Source of the DNA: Archangium lipolyticum
GTDB taxonomy: Bacteria > Myxococcota > Myxococcia > Myxococcales > Myxococcaceae
Assembly: GCF_024623785.1 (NCBI RefSeq)
Contig: NZ_JANKBZ010000025.1
Span: 118,331-182,330 of the forward strand
Direction: 5' to 3'
DNA: 64,000 nt
Shown here: positions 51,717 through 60,097 of the stretch, in pieces
How positions within the stretch are numbered: the first letter of the stretch is position 1
How the letters are laid out: the number at the start of each line of letters is the position of its first letter
Notes under the pieces: generated by a model
Told to the model about the DNA's origin: nothing
The model's input: the letters and a program-made list of their open reading frames with translations, nothing else
Databases searched by the model: none
Translations under genes and position numbers: made by a program

Positions 51717-52958
51717 TCACGAGCGGTGTTCTGGCTTGGGCTGTGACGCGCACACGTAGATGGGTTTGCCTGTCATTCCGAATGAGACCGGCTCCTTGCG
51801 GTCGTAGAGGGTCCCCTTGGGGACCAGGTCCACCTCCAATCGGACACCATGGTGCTCCTCCAACCGGGACAGCAGGGCTGGCCGCAGCGAGTCCCCGTCC
51901 CGCTCCTTCTCCACCACGAAGTGCAGCCTTCCATCTGGCTCGGAGGACACGCGCCAGAAGCGCCGGCTGGGCAGTTGGGAGACGATCTCCTCCAGCTCCC
52001 AGAGATCGAGTGGCCTGCCCCCACTCCACAGCAGGTCTTCCACCCGGCCGCGGATCCGCAGGGTCGAGCTCTCACCACACCCGCAGGGCCGCTCCAGGCG
52101 CTGGACGCGATCCCCGGTCAGGTAGCGGATCAGCGGCGAGGCCCTGCGCGTGAGGGACGTGACGACCAGGTATCCCGTCTCGCCCGGTGCCACCTGCTTC
52201 TCCAGCTTCTCGTCCAGGACCTCCATCCAGAAGTGGCCCTGCCAGGGATGGAGCTGCTGCTCCCGGCAATCCATGGCCTGGGGACCCGTCTCGGTCATCC
52301 CATAATTGTCATACACGGGGACACCCCAGAGCTCTTCCAGCAGTTGGCGCCGGCAGTGGGTCAGGGGCTCCCCCGCGCAACAGATGGCCCGCAGGTGGGG
52401 GAAGTCGCGGCGGGGGTCGAACCCCGCCATCTCCGCTGCCTCGGCGATCATCACCGCCGAGAGAGAGATGGTGGCCAGGACGGTGACCTGCAACTTCCGC
52501 AACAGTTCGACCACGCGAGGCAGCGGGGTGATGGTCGTCCGGCTGTCGGCGGGGATGACGCAGGCCCGCTTGTGCTGGGCGGCGGCATGGACGAAGTGTC
52601 CGATGGTGGAGAGGGCATAGGGGAAGCGGATGAGCACCCGGTCCCCGGGCATGAATCCGACACCCCACTCCGAGAACCGCCGTTGGATCTCCGCCAGGTC
52701 CTCTCCGCTGTACCAGACGGAGACGGGAGCGCCGGTCGTCGCGGAGGACTCGTGGTATTGCAGCAACTCCTGGCTCGGAACACAGACCAGGCCGTGCGGT
52801 GACTGCCGACGCAGGTCTTCCTTCGTCGTGAAGGGCAACCGCTGGAATTCCTCCCAGGAGCGGAGCGGTGTTCCCGGCAGGCGCTCCTTGTAGAAGGCGG
52901 AGCCTCGTGCATGCCGCAGCACTTGATTGATGATCTCCAGGCGTTCTGACGTGGCCAT
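51717..52958 (-). CDS. PaaK-family acyl/aryl-CoA ligase 1
   Basis: 413 residues. Adenylate-forming enzyme of the phenylacetate-CoA ligase group: N-terminal helix HARGSAFYKERL, the ATP loop YHESSATTGAPVSVWYS, YGMTETGPQ, YLTGDRV and a Cys-containing turn CGCGESSTLRIRGRVEDLL. PaaK types activate aromatic acids to AMP or CoA esters. It is in the operon between the amidohydrolase (22 bp upstream) and the GriH-like gene. Probably activates an aminohydroxybenzoate or an acyl partner. Cytoplasmic. Confidence 0.87.
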   Translation of the reverse strand: MATSERLEIINQVLRHARGSAFYKERLPGTPLRSWEEFQRLPFTTKEDLRRQSPHGLVCVPSQELLQYHESSATTGAPVSVWYSGEDLAEIQRRFSEWGVGFMPGDRVLIRFPYALSTIGHFVHAAAQHKRACVIPADSRTTITPLPRVVELLRKLQVTVLATISLSAVMIAEAAEMAGFDPRRDFPHLRAICCAGEPLTHCRRQLLEELWGVPVYDNYGMTETGPQAMDCREQQLHPWQGHFWMEVLDEKLEKQVAPGETGYLVVTSLTRRASPLIRYLTGDRVQRLERPCGCGESSTLRIRGRVEDLLWSGGRPLDLWELEEIVSQLPSRRFWRVSSEPDGRLHFVVEKERDGDSLRPALLSRLEEHHGVRLEVDLVPKGTLYDRKEPVSFGMTGKPIYVCASQPKPEHRS

Positions 52959-52979
52959 GGGTCGTGATTCCCCTGTGGT

Positions 52980-53732
52980 TCAATTCAGGTGGAGCAGCTC
53001 GCGGATGTTGCCGCCCAGGATCCACTCGCGTTCATCAGCGGAGATGGGAAGCAGGAGGATCTTCGTCATCTCCAGGGCCGGGTGGGAGAGGGGGTACTCG
53101 GAGCCGAAGATCACCTTGCTCGCCCCGGTCCTCTTCACTGTCTCCACGATGTGCAGGTAGCTGCCGAGCGACGTCTCCAGGAAGAAGTTGTCCAGCCTGG
53201 CGGCTGCGTCCGTGGCCTCCCCGTCGGTGGGCAGCGCTCCCATGTGCTCCAGGATGAAGTTCGTGCGGGGGAACTTCCTGGCCAGCTGGACGTAGTCGGG
53301 GGTGTTCGCCCCCGGCCTCCACCCGTTGTGGGAGACGATGGGAACGCCGTGTTCGCCGCACAGCGTGGCCAGCTCGCCCATCATGTCATCCGGGAACGAG
53401 AATTTGTGGACCAGGGGAGACACCATCAGGCCCCGGAACCCCTGCTCCAGGTATTGCTCCAGCTTCTCGACGGCCTGGGGATCGCTCGGGTCCACGCAGG
53501 CCATCCCGATCAGTCTGGGACTGGACTGGACCCACTGGCCCACGTAGTCGTTCTTCGGCACCGTGTCTGGCTTCTTCTGGCCAGACACGAACTCGCTCAT
53601 CTTTCTCACATCCAGCATGCCGCCCGGGCAGATGACGGCCTGGTCGATACCACTCTGGCTCAGCACCTCCAGGTATTGATCCGTGGAGCCATAGGTGGTG
53701 GGAGAGACGTGTGCGTGGGCATCGATGATCAT
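52980..53732 (-). CDS. amidohydrolase-family protein (ACMSD-like)
   Basis: 250 residues from the ATG at 53732 (MIIDAHAHVSP), with a GGAGGAA site. TIM-barrel metal hydrolase of the amidohydrolase_2 family: metal motif D-A-H-A-H (residues 4-8), PIVSHNGW, FILEHMGALPT and the C-terminal VIFGSEYPLSHP, where the second-shell Asp is replaced (S-E-Y). Relatives are decarboxylases (ACMSD, gamma-resorcylate type) or hydrolases of aromatic acids. Its position between two aryl-CoA ligases suggests a decarboxylation or hydrolysis step. Reaction inferred. Confidence 0.8.
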   Translation of the reverse strand: MIIDAHAHVSPTTYGSTDQYLEVLSQSGIDQAVICPGGMLDVRKMSEFVSGQKKPDTVPKNDYVGQWVQSSPRLIGMACVDPSDPQAVEKLEQYLEQGFRGLMVSPLVHKFSFPDDMMGELATLCGEHGVPIVSHNGWRPGANTPDYVQLARKFPRTNFILEHMGALPTDGEATDAAARLDNFFLETSLGSYLHIVETVKRTGASKVIFGSEYPLSHPALEMTKILLLPISADEREWILGGNIRELLHLN

Positions 53733-53760
53733 GGATGGATTCCTCCGGTGGTGGGGTGAA

Positions 53761-55092
53761 TCACTCACGGACGACGCGGACCGCCTTGGCCGTCGGGCGG
53801 GGCAGGCGATCGACGAGCTCGATGTCGAAGGGCAGGCCCGTCGAGGCCTCCATCCTGCTGGCGAGCGTGGCGGCCAGCTCCGCGGAGGGCTGGACCCCCT
53901 CCGCCAACTCGCAGCGGATCTTGATGCGCGCGCTGTCCGAGGCCGGCATGACGAACTGGAACCAGTTGCCGACCTCGGGCATCCGCATCAGGAACTCCTC
54001 CAGGAAAAAGGGCGAGAGCGGCTTGCCCCGGAAGTGGATCTGATCGAACGCACGGCCCTTCATGTGGAACCGGGTGAGCGTTGAGCCGCAAGCGCACGGG
54101 GCGGTCTCCAGGCAGCCCAGGTCTCCCGTGCGGAACCGGATGATCGGACTGTCGTAGCGCAGGAGCGCCGTCACGACGATCTCTCCGATCTGCCCTGGCG
54201 GCAGGCTCGCCCCGGTCCTGGGGTCCACGATCTCCATGAGGACGTGGGCCTGGGCCAGGTGGTACCCGTTGTGCTCATCACATTCGATTCCGAGCACTCC
54301 GCACTCGAGCGAGCCGTAGAAGTAGTTGGCCGTGGTCCCCCAGATCTTCTCCACGCGCTTGCGGAAGGCAGGCGAGCAGCCTTCGCCCGTCAGCCACATC
54401 TTCTTGAGTGTCAGGCTCGTCAGGTCGAACGAGCCTCTGGCCGCCTCCTCGGCCAGGATCATGGACCAGGAGGGGCTGGTGACGACGACCGAGGGACGCA
54501 AATCCCTGATCATCTTGAGGGTCTTGGCGGGTGTGGAGTAGGCGCCTCCCTTGCCGGCGGGGATGACCGTGGACTGGTAACCATCCATGAAGGTCTTGTG
54601 GAAGGCGAGCCCCGCCGTGCTCATCTCATAAGGAAGGGCATTCAGACACACGTCGCCCGGTCCAACGGGGAACAGCTTCGCGTACCGCGGAGAGAGATCG
54701 TGGAGCAGGTAGTCATTCCACGTGTACGCCATGTAGATCTCTTCACCGCCCGTGGTTCCGGTGGACACCTGGACGAGCACGACGTCCTTCTTGTCGCAGG
54801 TCAGCAGGAGCCAGGGCCGTCCGCGGAGCTCGTCCTTCGTCAGGAAGGGGAGCCGGGAGAGATCCTCCAGTTGCTCGATATCGCCGGGAGAGACCCCGGC
54901 CCGGGTCAGCTTCTCCCGATAGAAGGGCGAATGCTCGTACGCCCGTTTGACAATGGCCTTGAGTGATTCGAGCTGATACCTGGCCAGGCTCTCGGGGAGC
55001 ATGGTGTCCGCCTGCCCCTCCCCGGAGAAGTAGTTGGAGATGACAGGAGGGGTCCGCAGGGTCCGCAATCTCTCTTCGAAGCTGAAGCGCAT
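53761..55092 (-). CDS. PaaK-family acyl/aryl-CoA ligase 2
   Basis: 443 residues; first gene of the six-gene operon. Same family as the ligase at 51717-52958 but only distantly similar. Motifs: AYEHSPFYREKL, the ATP loop VSTGTTGGEEIYMAYT, FYGSLECGVLG, IIRFRTGDLG, CACGSTLTRFHMKGR and C-terminal LPRPTAKAVRVVRE with the catalytic Lys. Two such ligases in one operon suggest that two different acids are activated, for example the aminohydroxybenzoate and an acyl side chain (inference). Its promoter is in the 309-bp region shared with divergent aroQ. Confidence 0.87.
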   Translation of the reverse strand: MRFSFEERLRTLRTPPVISNYFSGEGQADTMLPESLARYQLESLKAIVKRAYEHSPFYREKLTRAGVSPGDIEQLEDLSRLPFLTKDELRGRPWLLLTCDKKDVVLVQVSTGTTGGEEIYMAYTWNDYLLHDLSPRYAKLFPVGPGDVCLNALPYEMSTAGLAFHKTFMDGYQSTVIPAGKGGAYSTPAKTLKMIRDLRPSVVVTSPSWSMILAEEAARGSFDLTSLTLKKMWLTGEGCSPAFRKRVEKIWGTTANYFYGSLECGVLGIECDEHNGYHLAQAHVLMEIVDPRTGASLPPGQIGEIVVTALLRYDSPIIRFRTGDLGCLETAPCACGSTLTRFHMKGRAFDQIHFRGKPLSPFFLEEFLMRMPEVGNWFQFVMPASDSARIKIRCELAEGVQPSAELAATLASRMEASTGLPFDIELVDRLPRPTAKAVRVVRE

Positions 55093-55274
55093 GTCTCGCT
55101 ACCTTCCTTTTGGAAGCCAACGATGATTGGAATCAGTTCCCGCTCTTGGTGTGGGGATTCACGGAACCCAATCTGGACACGGCGCATGCCCGCGCTACAT
55201 GGGCCCAGCCTGCCAGGTCGTATCCATCCGTGAGACAGAGCGACTTCCGTACAGGTCTCCCCGCAGGGTGGTAC

Positions 55275-55310
55275 GAGCAGGCTCGAAGCGCTTACCTCGA
55301 GAGCCTGTTC
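55275..55310. promoter_or_regulatory. inverted repeat in the ligase/aroQ divergent region
   Basis: GAGCAGGCTC (55275-55284) and GAGCCTGTTC (55301-55310) pair with one mismatch over a 16-base centre. The 309-bp region between the divergent ligase and aroQ genes has no other recognisable feature, so this dyad may be the operator controlling the biosynthetic operon. Confidence 0.35.
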
Positions 55311-55401
55311 ATCCCAGGAGACGAGTCACTCCGCCCCGGGGGCGATTGTTGCTCCAACGATCGTGTGGTACGCCGCCCGCGGGTCCTCGAAAGGAAGAAC
55401 C

Positions 55402-55845
55402 GTGGCGAAAATCCTTGTCATCCATGGTCCCAACCTGAATCTGCTCGGAAGAAGGGAGCGGAGCATCTACGGCTCCGACACCCTGGAGGAGATCAACCAC
55501 CTCCTGTCGGAGGTCGCGCGGCGGCACCCGGTCGAGCTGGAGTTCTTCCAGTCCAATCACGAGGGGGCCATCATCGACAAGATCCAGGCGGCGATGGATA
55601 CGGCCCAGGGCATCCTCATCAATCCGGGAGGATTCACCCACTACAGCATCGCCATCCGGGATGCCCTGAGCGCGGTGGCCCTGCCCACCGTCGAGGTCCA
55701 CCTGTCCAACATCCATGCCCGTGAGGATTTCCGCGGGCATACGGTGATTGCGCCCGTGTGTATCGGACAGGTCGGTGGGTTTGGAAAACAGAGCTATGTG
55801 CTGGGCCTCCTGGGATTGTTGAGGCACCTCGAGCAGAAGGGATAG
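55402..55845 (+). CDS. aroQ: type II 3-dehydroquinate dehydratase
   Basis: 147 residues from a GTG at 55402, preceded by AAGGAAG. It dehydrates 3-dehydroquinate to 3-dehydroshikimate. Motifs: ILVIHGPNLNLLGRRE (catalytic Arg), SIYG (Tyr23), INPGGFTHYSIAIRDAL and VEVHLSNIHAREDFR (His100, with the acid Glu99/Asp after it). Length is normal for AroQ. It is divergent from the aryl operon and not part of an aro cluster, so it may either belong to the GriH/GriI pathway or be the housekeeping copy. Confidence 0.93.
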   Translation: MAKILVIHGPNLNLLGRRERSIYGSDTLEEINHLLSEVARRHPVELEFFQSNHEGAIIDKIQAAMDTAQGILINPGGFTHYSIAIRDALSAVALPTVEVHLSNIHAREDFRGHTVIAPVCIGQVGGFGKQSYVLGLLGLLRHLEQKG

Positions 55846-55859
55846 GGCGCGGAGCGCGG

Positions 55860-57164
55860 CTACCGCCCCAGCACCTCGCGGGCCGCGCGGAGCCCGGTGG
55901 CCAGCGCCCCGTGGACGGTGCCCTCCTCACCCTCGAGGTGGGTGGCCTCGCCGGCGAAGAACAGCGTGTCCTGAACCGGCCGGGCCAGCACCTCCATGGC
56001 ATCCACCGCCCCAGCGGGGATGACGCAATAGCCTCCGCGGGTGAAGGGCTCGCGCTGCCAGTCCTGGACGCGCCAGCTCTCGAGCCGCTCGTGGAGCGCG
56101 CGCCGGGGGAGCTTGAAGAGACGCCCGAGCACCTCCAGCGACTGCCGCAGTACCTCCTCCTCGCGCAGCCGGGAGAGCGCCTCGGCGTCGGGGCCACCGG
56201 ACCAGCCCACGAGGTAGCGAGAGCGCAGGGGCTCGAGCGTCCACCAGGTGGGGAGGGGCTGGCCAGGGGCATGGAAGAAGCCGTAGGGCCGGGTGTCCTC
56301 GCGCTCCTTCCAGAAGGGCGAGCGGAAGCGCAGGAGCACCTTCATCAGTGGCCCCATCTCGAGCCGGGCGAGGGCGCGCTCCTTATCAGGGAGGTGGGGA
56401 ACGAAGCGCACCGCGCCGGGCTCGGGAGGGGCGGCCTTGAGCACGCCCACGGGCAGCGTCACCACGGCCCGGCGGGCGCGGAAGGTTCCCAGGGGTACAC
56501 CCTCGCGCGTCCGGGCGCGCACCTCGACTCCCTTGGGAGACCACCGCACCTGCTCGGCCACGGCATTGAAGAAGAGGGTCTCCGGCCGGCGCATCAACCC
56601 TCGGACGAGCGGCTCCAGTACCCGGTCATAGCCTTGCAGCGAGCGCGAGGGCGCGATGCCTCCGAGTTGCTCCGCTGCGCGCTCCATGCGGGCGATGGCG
56701 AGTGAGCTGGCCGTCTCCACGGTGGCCGCGTAGAAGCCCTCCACGTAGGAGCGGGCCATGCGTGCCTCGAGCTCGGACCAGTCGCCCGCGTGCTCGGCGA
56801 GCAACTGGCTCACGGGCCGGTCCGGGGGCTCGGCGGCGGCGAGATCCTCCAGGAAGTCGAAGGACGTGTCTCCTTCCGCCAGCTTGCCGCGCCAGAGGAG
56901 GGCGTGCTTGTCGTTGCACGTGCCCACCTTCACCCCGGCGCGCCGGGCCAGCTTCAGGAGCACGGAGGGCTTGCCGTGGATGAACTCCGCACCCAGCTCC
57001 AGGGGAGTTCCGTCCACGGCATCTCGCACGGTGTCCACCCGGCCACCAGGGCGCTCACGGGCCTCCAGCACGGCCACGCGGAGACCCGCGCGGGCCAGCC
57101 GGTCCGCGGCGGCGAGCCCCGAGGCCCCGGCCCCCAGGACGACCACATCGCAAGAGCAGTCCAT
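55860..57164 (-). CDS. FAD-dependent amine oxidase
   Basis: 434 residues with the flavin monoamine-oxidase fold. N-terminal Rossmann motif VVVLGAGASGLAAADRLARAG, then VLEARERPGGRVDTVRD, mid FAD region (ELGAEFIHGKPS) and the C-terminal FAD motif FFAGEATHLEGEEGTVHGALATGLRAA. No signal peptide. The family oxidises primary or secondary amines (polyamines, arylalkylamines). It converges on aroQ (14-bp gap), so it is not part of the operon. Substrate unknown. Confidence 0.9.
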   Translation of the reverse strand: MDCSCDVVVLGAGASGLAAADRLARAGLRVAVLEARERPGGRVDTVRDAVDGTPLELGAEFIHGKPSVLLKLARRAGVKVGTCNDKHALLWRGKLAEGDTSFDFLEDLAAAEPPDRPVSQLLAEHAGDWSELEARMARSYVEGFYAATVETASSLAIARMERAAEQLGGIAPSRSLQGYDRVLEPLVRGLMRRPETLFFNAVAEQVRWSPKGVEVRARTREGVPLGTFRARRAVVTLPVGVLKAAPPEPGAVRFVPHLPDKERALARLEMGPLMKVLLRFRSPFWKEREDTRPYGFFHAPGQPLPTWWTLEPLRSRYLVGWSGGPDAEALSRLREEEVLRQSLEVLGRLFKLPRRALHERLESWRVQDWQREPFTRGGYCVIPAGAVDAMEVLARPVQDTLFFAGEATHLEGEEGTVHGALATGLRAAREVLGR

Positions 57165-57275
57165 GCCTCTTCCATGGGCACGCCAGGGGCGTGGGGCACG
57201 TGCTCCTCAGGGGTCCTGTCCGCCGCTTGACAGGGGCGGTACTGTCCACAATGAATGCCTACGCCACCCGGCTGA

Positions 57276-57710
57276 TTAGCAGTCGACAATGCTCCAGCTC
57301 GCGCCTTTGGCCCTGCCAACGTCCGTATGGGCGAGTTTCTGGAACGCTGGCAGGCTGAGGTCGATGGTGGTTGCGTTACACCCCGGGCATTTATCCTTCA
57401 CCGGCACCGTGATTGTCTTCCCGTTGTACGTGACCCTGGCGCACTTCTTACAGAGAGGATCATTTTCGGGGGAAGCAGCCGTCCAGTATACATGGGACAC
57501 GGATGCCAACTCCTGCGCGGCGGCGTTGATCTGGGTGCCGCAAGCGCCGTAACCCGCGTCGTTGTAATAGCTGAAAACTCCATTTCCTTTGATGGAAATG
57601 CCCTTGCTGCCTGAGCTGTTCTTCTTTTGCGCGACGGCCACCGCGGCGGTCAGCATGATGATGAGCGTTACGGGAAGGGCTTTCAGCGCTGTTTTGGAAA
57701 GACTTCTCAT
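57276..57710 (-). CDS. secreted double-psi beta-barrel (expansin/barwin-like) protein
   Basis: 144 residues. Signal peptide ~1-27 (VTLIIMLTAAVAVAQ). Mature domain: GVFSYYNDAGYGACGTQINAA, RVTYNGKTITVPVKDKCPGCNATTIDLSLPAFQKLA, ending SWSIVDC. This is the DPBB fold with a conserved Asp (DLS) and four Cys, like the papain inhibitor SPI of Streptomyces, RlpA and expansins. Likely a wall-active or protease-inhibiting secreted protein. A pseudogene paralogue is at 36359-36655. Confidence 0.82.
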   Translation of the reverse strand: MRSLSKTALKALPVTLIIMLTAAVAVAQKKNSSGSKGISIKGNGVFSYYNDAGYGACGTQINAAAQELASVSHVYWTAASPENDPLCKKCARVTYNGKTITVPVKDKCPGCNATTIDLSLPAFQKLAHTDVGRAKGASWSIVDC

Positions 57711-57714
57711 ATCG

Positions 57715-57895
57715 GATCTCCTCAGGGGTCCACCTTACCTGAACGACGAGGGGAGGTGCACGGGCACCCTGGTGCGCCCCACCAAGGTGCTCACCGCGGC
57801 CCACTGCGTGGATACGCAGCGCACGGGGGCGATGTTCTACGGCGCCGATGGCTTCAGCCAGGTGACAGCGCAAGGCTGGACGAGGCGCTGGAGCA
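57715..57895 (+). pseudogene. trypsin-like serine protease fragment
   Basis: The plus strand reads NDEGRCTGTLVRPTKVLTAAHCV and then FYGADGFSQVTA, the catalytic-His part of a chymotrypsin-family protease. There is no start, and the Asp and Ser regions are missing. It directly follows the DPBB gene promoter on the opposite strand. Dead remnant. Confidence 0.75.
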
Positions 57896-57985
57896 AACGG
57901 GGACGCGAGGACATGGCCTTGGGAGAGGGGCGCCTGGCCGAGGAATGGGCCGAGCCGGTGGAGTTGGAGGTGGCGCCCCCGCCGT

Positions 57986-58071
57986 GGCTCGGGCACGGGG
58001 CACGCGAGCGCAGACGGAGACCCTCTCATCCGTTCACGGGTTCTGCTCCTCCAAAGGGGCATACTTCGAAC
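57986..58071 (+). repeat. 86-bp direct repeat, copy 1
   Basis: Identical to 63788-63873 in the same orientation over 86 bp. It includes the last ~12 codons of the zinc-ribbon gene (58034-59020) plus its downstream flank. The two copies enclose ~5.8 kb. Confidence 0.9.
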
Positions 58072-59020
58072 AAGCGGATGCCTGTCGCGTGTAACTGGCA
58101 AGAGCGTCCTGGCTCAGTTTGTCCGATTGCAGTTTCGCTACCCGGATCCGATGCAACTTGGCTTCTCCAAGAAGCATGCAGAGGAATGGTTTGAATGCCT
58201 CTCGAAGGCGGACAGCGGCTGACTGGGCAAACGTAGCAGCCGCGACGCAGTTCGCATCGAAGTACGCCTTCCCAACGCAGGATTGCAGCCCCTGAGTCAC
58301 TTCTCTTCCCGCTGCATCTCGCCCAAAGAGAGCATCCCGAAGTTCGAGAGCGTTGTTGCTGATGAATGTCCCACCGTCTGGCAACTGACCTCCAAAATAA
58401 TGCAATCGAAATTCGTGCCAGCGAGTGTAGGTTGTCTCTTTCATCGGCATTGCCCCGATCTTCCAGGCTAGCGTCACCAATGCACTGTCAAATGCCGCCC
58501 ATCGATCATGGATTTCTTTTGTGCACGCACTTCCTGGCGCCACTTGCGGTTCGGCGTCATCAGTCGTCAAGCAGGGCTCAGCAAGACGCGCAGCGGCAAC
58601 ATCCACTGCCGTCGCATCTTGAATCAATCCTGAGAGGAGTTGTCCCTCCTCGCGGAGATTGTCAATCTCCGCCTGTCGTGCTTTTTCGTGGCAAGAGTAG
58701 AGTTGGGCGGCCAATGCGAACCCCATGGGGATGACCAACAGGCCAGCCAACTCTCGTGCAATCCTCCACCCAGGCCGATAGTAGAATGTCTGATCGGAGT
58801 CACACTCGGTGCACCGCCCCTTCTCCATTGCCAGGCTGTTTCCACAGAAGGCACACAATCCGGCTGGGGTGGTGCTTGGGCTTGGAGGTGCTGGCAGCGA
58901 GAATGTGTTTTTGATTGCTTGTGCAGCGCGAATGGTCGCTTGTACGATGCGGTTGGGCTGTTTCGGATTGCCCATCCCGCCGCCAGTCGATGCTTGTCCA
59001 CTCCCTACGATGTTGCTCAT
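58034..59020 (-). CDS. zinc-ribbon membrane protein, low GC
   Basis: 328 residues. Residues ~56-73 hold a zinc ribbon (CAFCGNSL...GRCTECDS), and one membrane helix follows at ~88-106 (LAGLLVIPMGFALAAQLYS). The C-terminal ~210 residues are helical with several Cys (ACTKEIHDRW, QSCVGKAYFDANCVA). Zinc ribbon plus TM plus sensor-like domain is common in uncharacterised bacterial proteins. Base composition is lower in GC than its surroundings, suggesting transfer. Its 3' end lies within an 86-bp repeat duplicated at 63788-63873. Function unknown. Confidence 0.68.
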   Translation of the reverse strand: MSNIVGSGQASTGGGMGNPKQPNRIVQATIRAAQAIKNTFSLPAPPSPSTTPAGLCAFCGNSLAMEKGRCTECDSDQTFYYRPGWRIARELAGLLVIPMGFALAAQLYSCHEKARQAEIDNLREEGQLLSGLIQDATAVDVAAARLAEPCLTTDDAEPQVAPGSACTKEIHDRWAAFDSALVTLAWKIGAMPMKETTYTRWHEFRLHYFGGQLPDGGTFISNNALELRDALFGRDAAGREVTQGLQSCVGKAYFDANCVAAATFAQSAAVRLREAFKPFLCMLLGEAKLHRIRVAKLQSDKLSQDALASYTRQASACSKYAPLEEQNP

Positions 59021-59593
59021 TTGGTTCCGCCGTATTCAGCAATCAAGCGCTTGTGGCCCCGTTCCACATGGCGGATGAAGTATAGCTCGGTTGCTATCCG
59101 GGAAGCAGGGGGGGCACAACGCTCCCTCCATCAGGGCGGAGCCAGAAGGGGAAGGAGCGGAGGTCCGCAGGGCGGCCCCATCTGTCCTATGCGCTGCTGT
59201 CCGTTTGGACTCAAAAGGATCGTGGGCGCCTCGCGCGCCTGAATCGCCCAGAGGAGGAGCCGCGCTGGGACGTCCCTCTGGAGGACGCGCTGGAGCGGAG
59301 GACGCCGCCCCGGGCAGCGACCTCCTGGAGACCCAGCCGCTGATGGGGCCCTTCGCCCGCGAGATGCCTGCCACGGAGCCCATCGCGCTCCTGTCCGCAC
59401 TGCCCCAGGGCCAACCCATGGAGGAAGGCTGGGATGCGCGCCTGGACCCAACGTGCCGACGCGGACCCGTGCACGCCACGGAGAGGTCCATCTCCGTGGC
59501 GATGTGCTGTTTGGGGCCGTTGAAACATTCCAAGCTGTTGTTCTTGGCCGCCGGGCGGGAGCAGGATGGGGGCTCTTCGATTCTGGAGGACAC
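59021..59593. other. 573-bp region with decayed coding sequence
   Basis: Two coding-like stretches in different frames are seen on the plus strand, LSYALLSVWTQKDRGRLARL (about 59170-59230) and LLETQPLMGPFAREMPATEP (about 59320-59380), consistent with a frameshifted dead gene of unknown family. A 28-bp hairpin (59474-59501), identical to the one at 31513-31540, sits before the DUF3291 gene. Confidence 0.35.
59474..59501. repeat. 28-bp hairpin repeat, copy 2
   Basis: Same perfect 11-bp stem (CGCCACGGAGA / TCTCCGTGGCG) and loop as at 31513-31540. Confidence 0.6.
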
Positions 59594-60097
59594 GTGAAGA
59601 CCTGGCACATTGCCCAACTCAATGTCGCTCGCGCCGTCGCACCGCTCGACAGCCCGCAGCTCGCGGATTTCGTGGCGGCGCTCGACCACATCAACGCGCT
59701 CGCCGAGGCCTCTCCCGGCTTCATCTGGCGCCTCAAGAGTGACGAGGGCAATGCCACCGACATCAAGGTCAGCGACGATCCCAACCTCATCGTCAACATG
59801 TCGGTCTGGGAGTCGGTCGAGCAGCTGTTCGAGTACGTCTACCGCACGCCGCACACGAAGGTGATGGCGCGCCGGCGCGAGTGGTTCGAGCATCCGGCGG
59901 AGGCGCATCAGGTGATGTGGTGGATTCCGGCCGGCCATGTTCCGACGGCGGAAGAAGCGATGGAGCGTCTGAGGCATCTGCGCGAAAACGGACCCACGCC
60001 GCACGCCTTCACCTTCCGTCAGCGCCATCCTGCGCCGGAGCAGGTCGGCGACCCGACCGACATGAAGCCCGAGCGCGACTGTGTGGGTTGGAAGTAG
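59594..60097 (+). CDS. DUF3291-domain protein
   Basis: 167 residues from a GTG at 59594, with GGAGGA upstream. DUF3291 signature: HIAQLNVARAVAPLDSPQLADFVAALDHINALAEASPGFIWRL, NMSVWESVEQLFEYVYRTPHTKVMARRREWFE and VMWWIPAGHVPTAEEAMERL. These are ABM-like ferredoxin-fold proteins, often grouped with monooxygenases; function unknown. It ends right before the cyclase gene (adjacent stop and start), so the two are coupled. A piece of this locus is copied at 31508-31639. Confidence 0.85.
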   Translation: MKTWHIAQLNVARAVAPLDSPQLADFVAALDHINALAEASPGFIWRLKSDEGNATDIKVSDDPNLIVNMSVWESVEQLFEYVYRTPHTKVMARRREWFEHPAEAHQVMWWIPAGHVPTAEEAMERLRHLRENGPTPHAFTFRQRHPAPEQVGDPTDMKPERDCVGWK

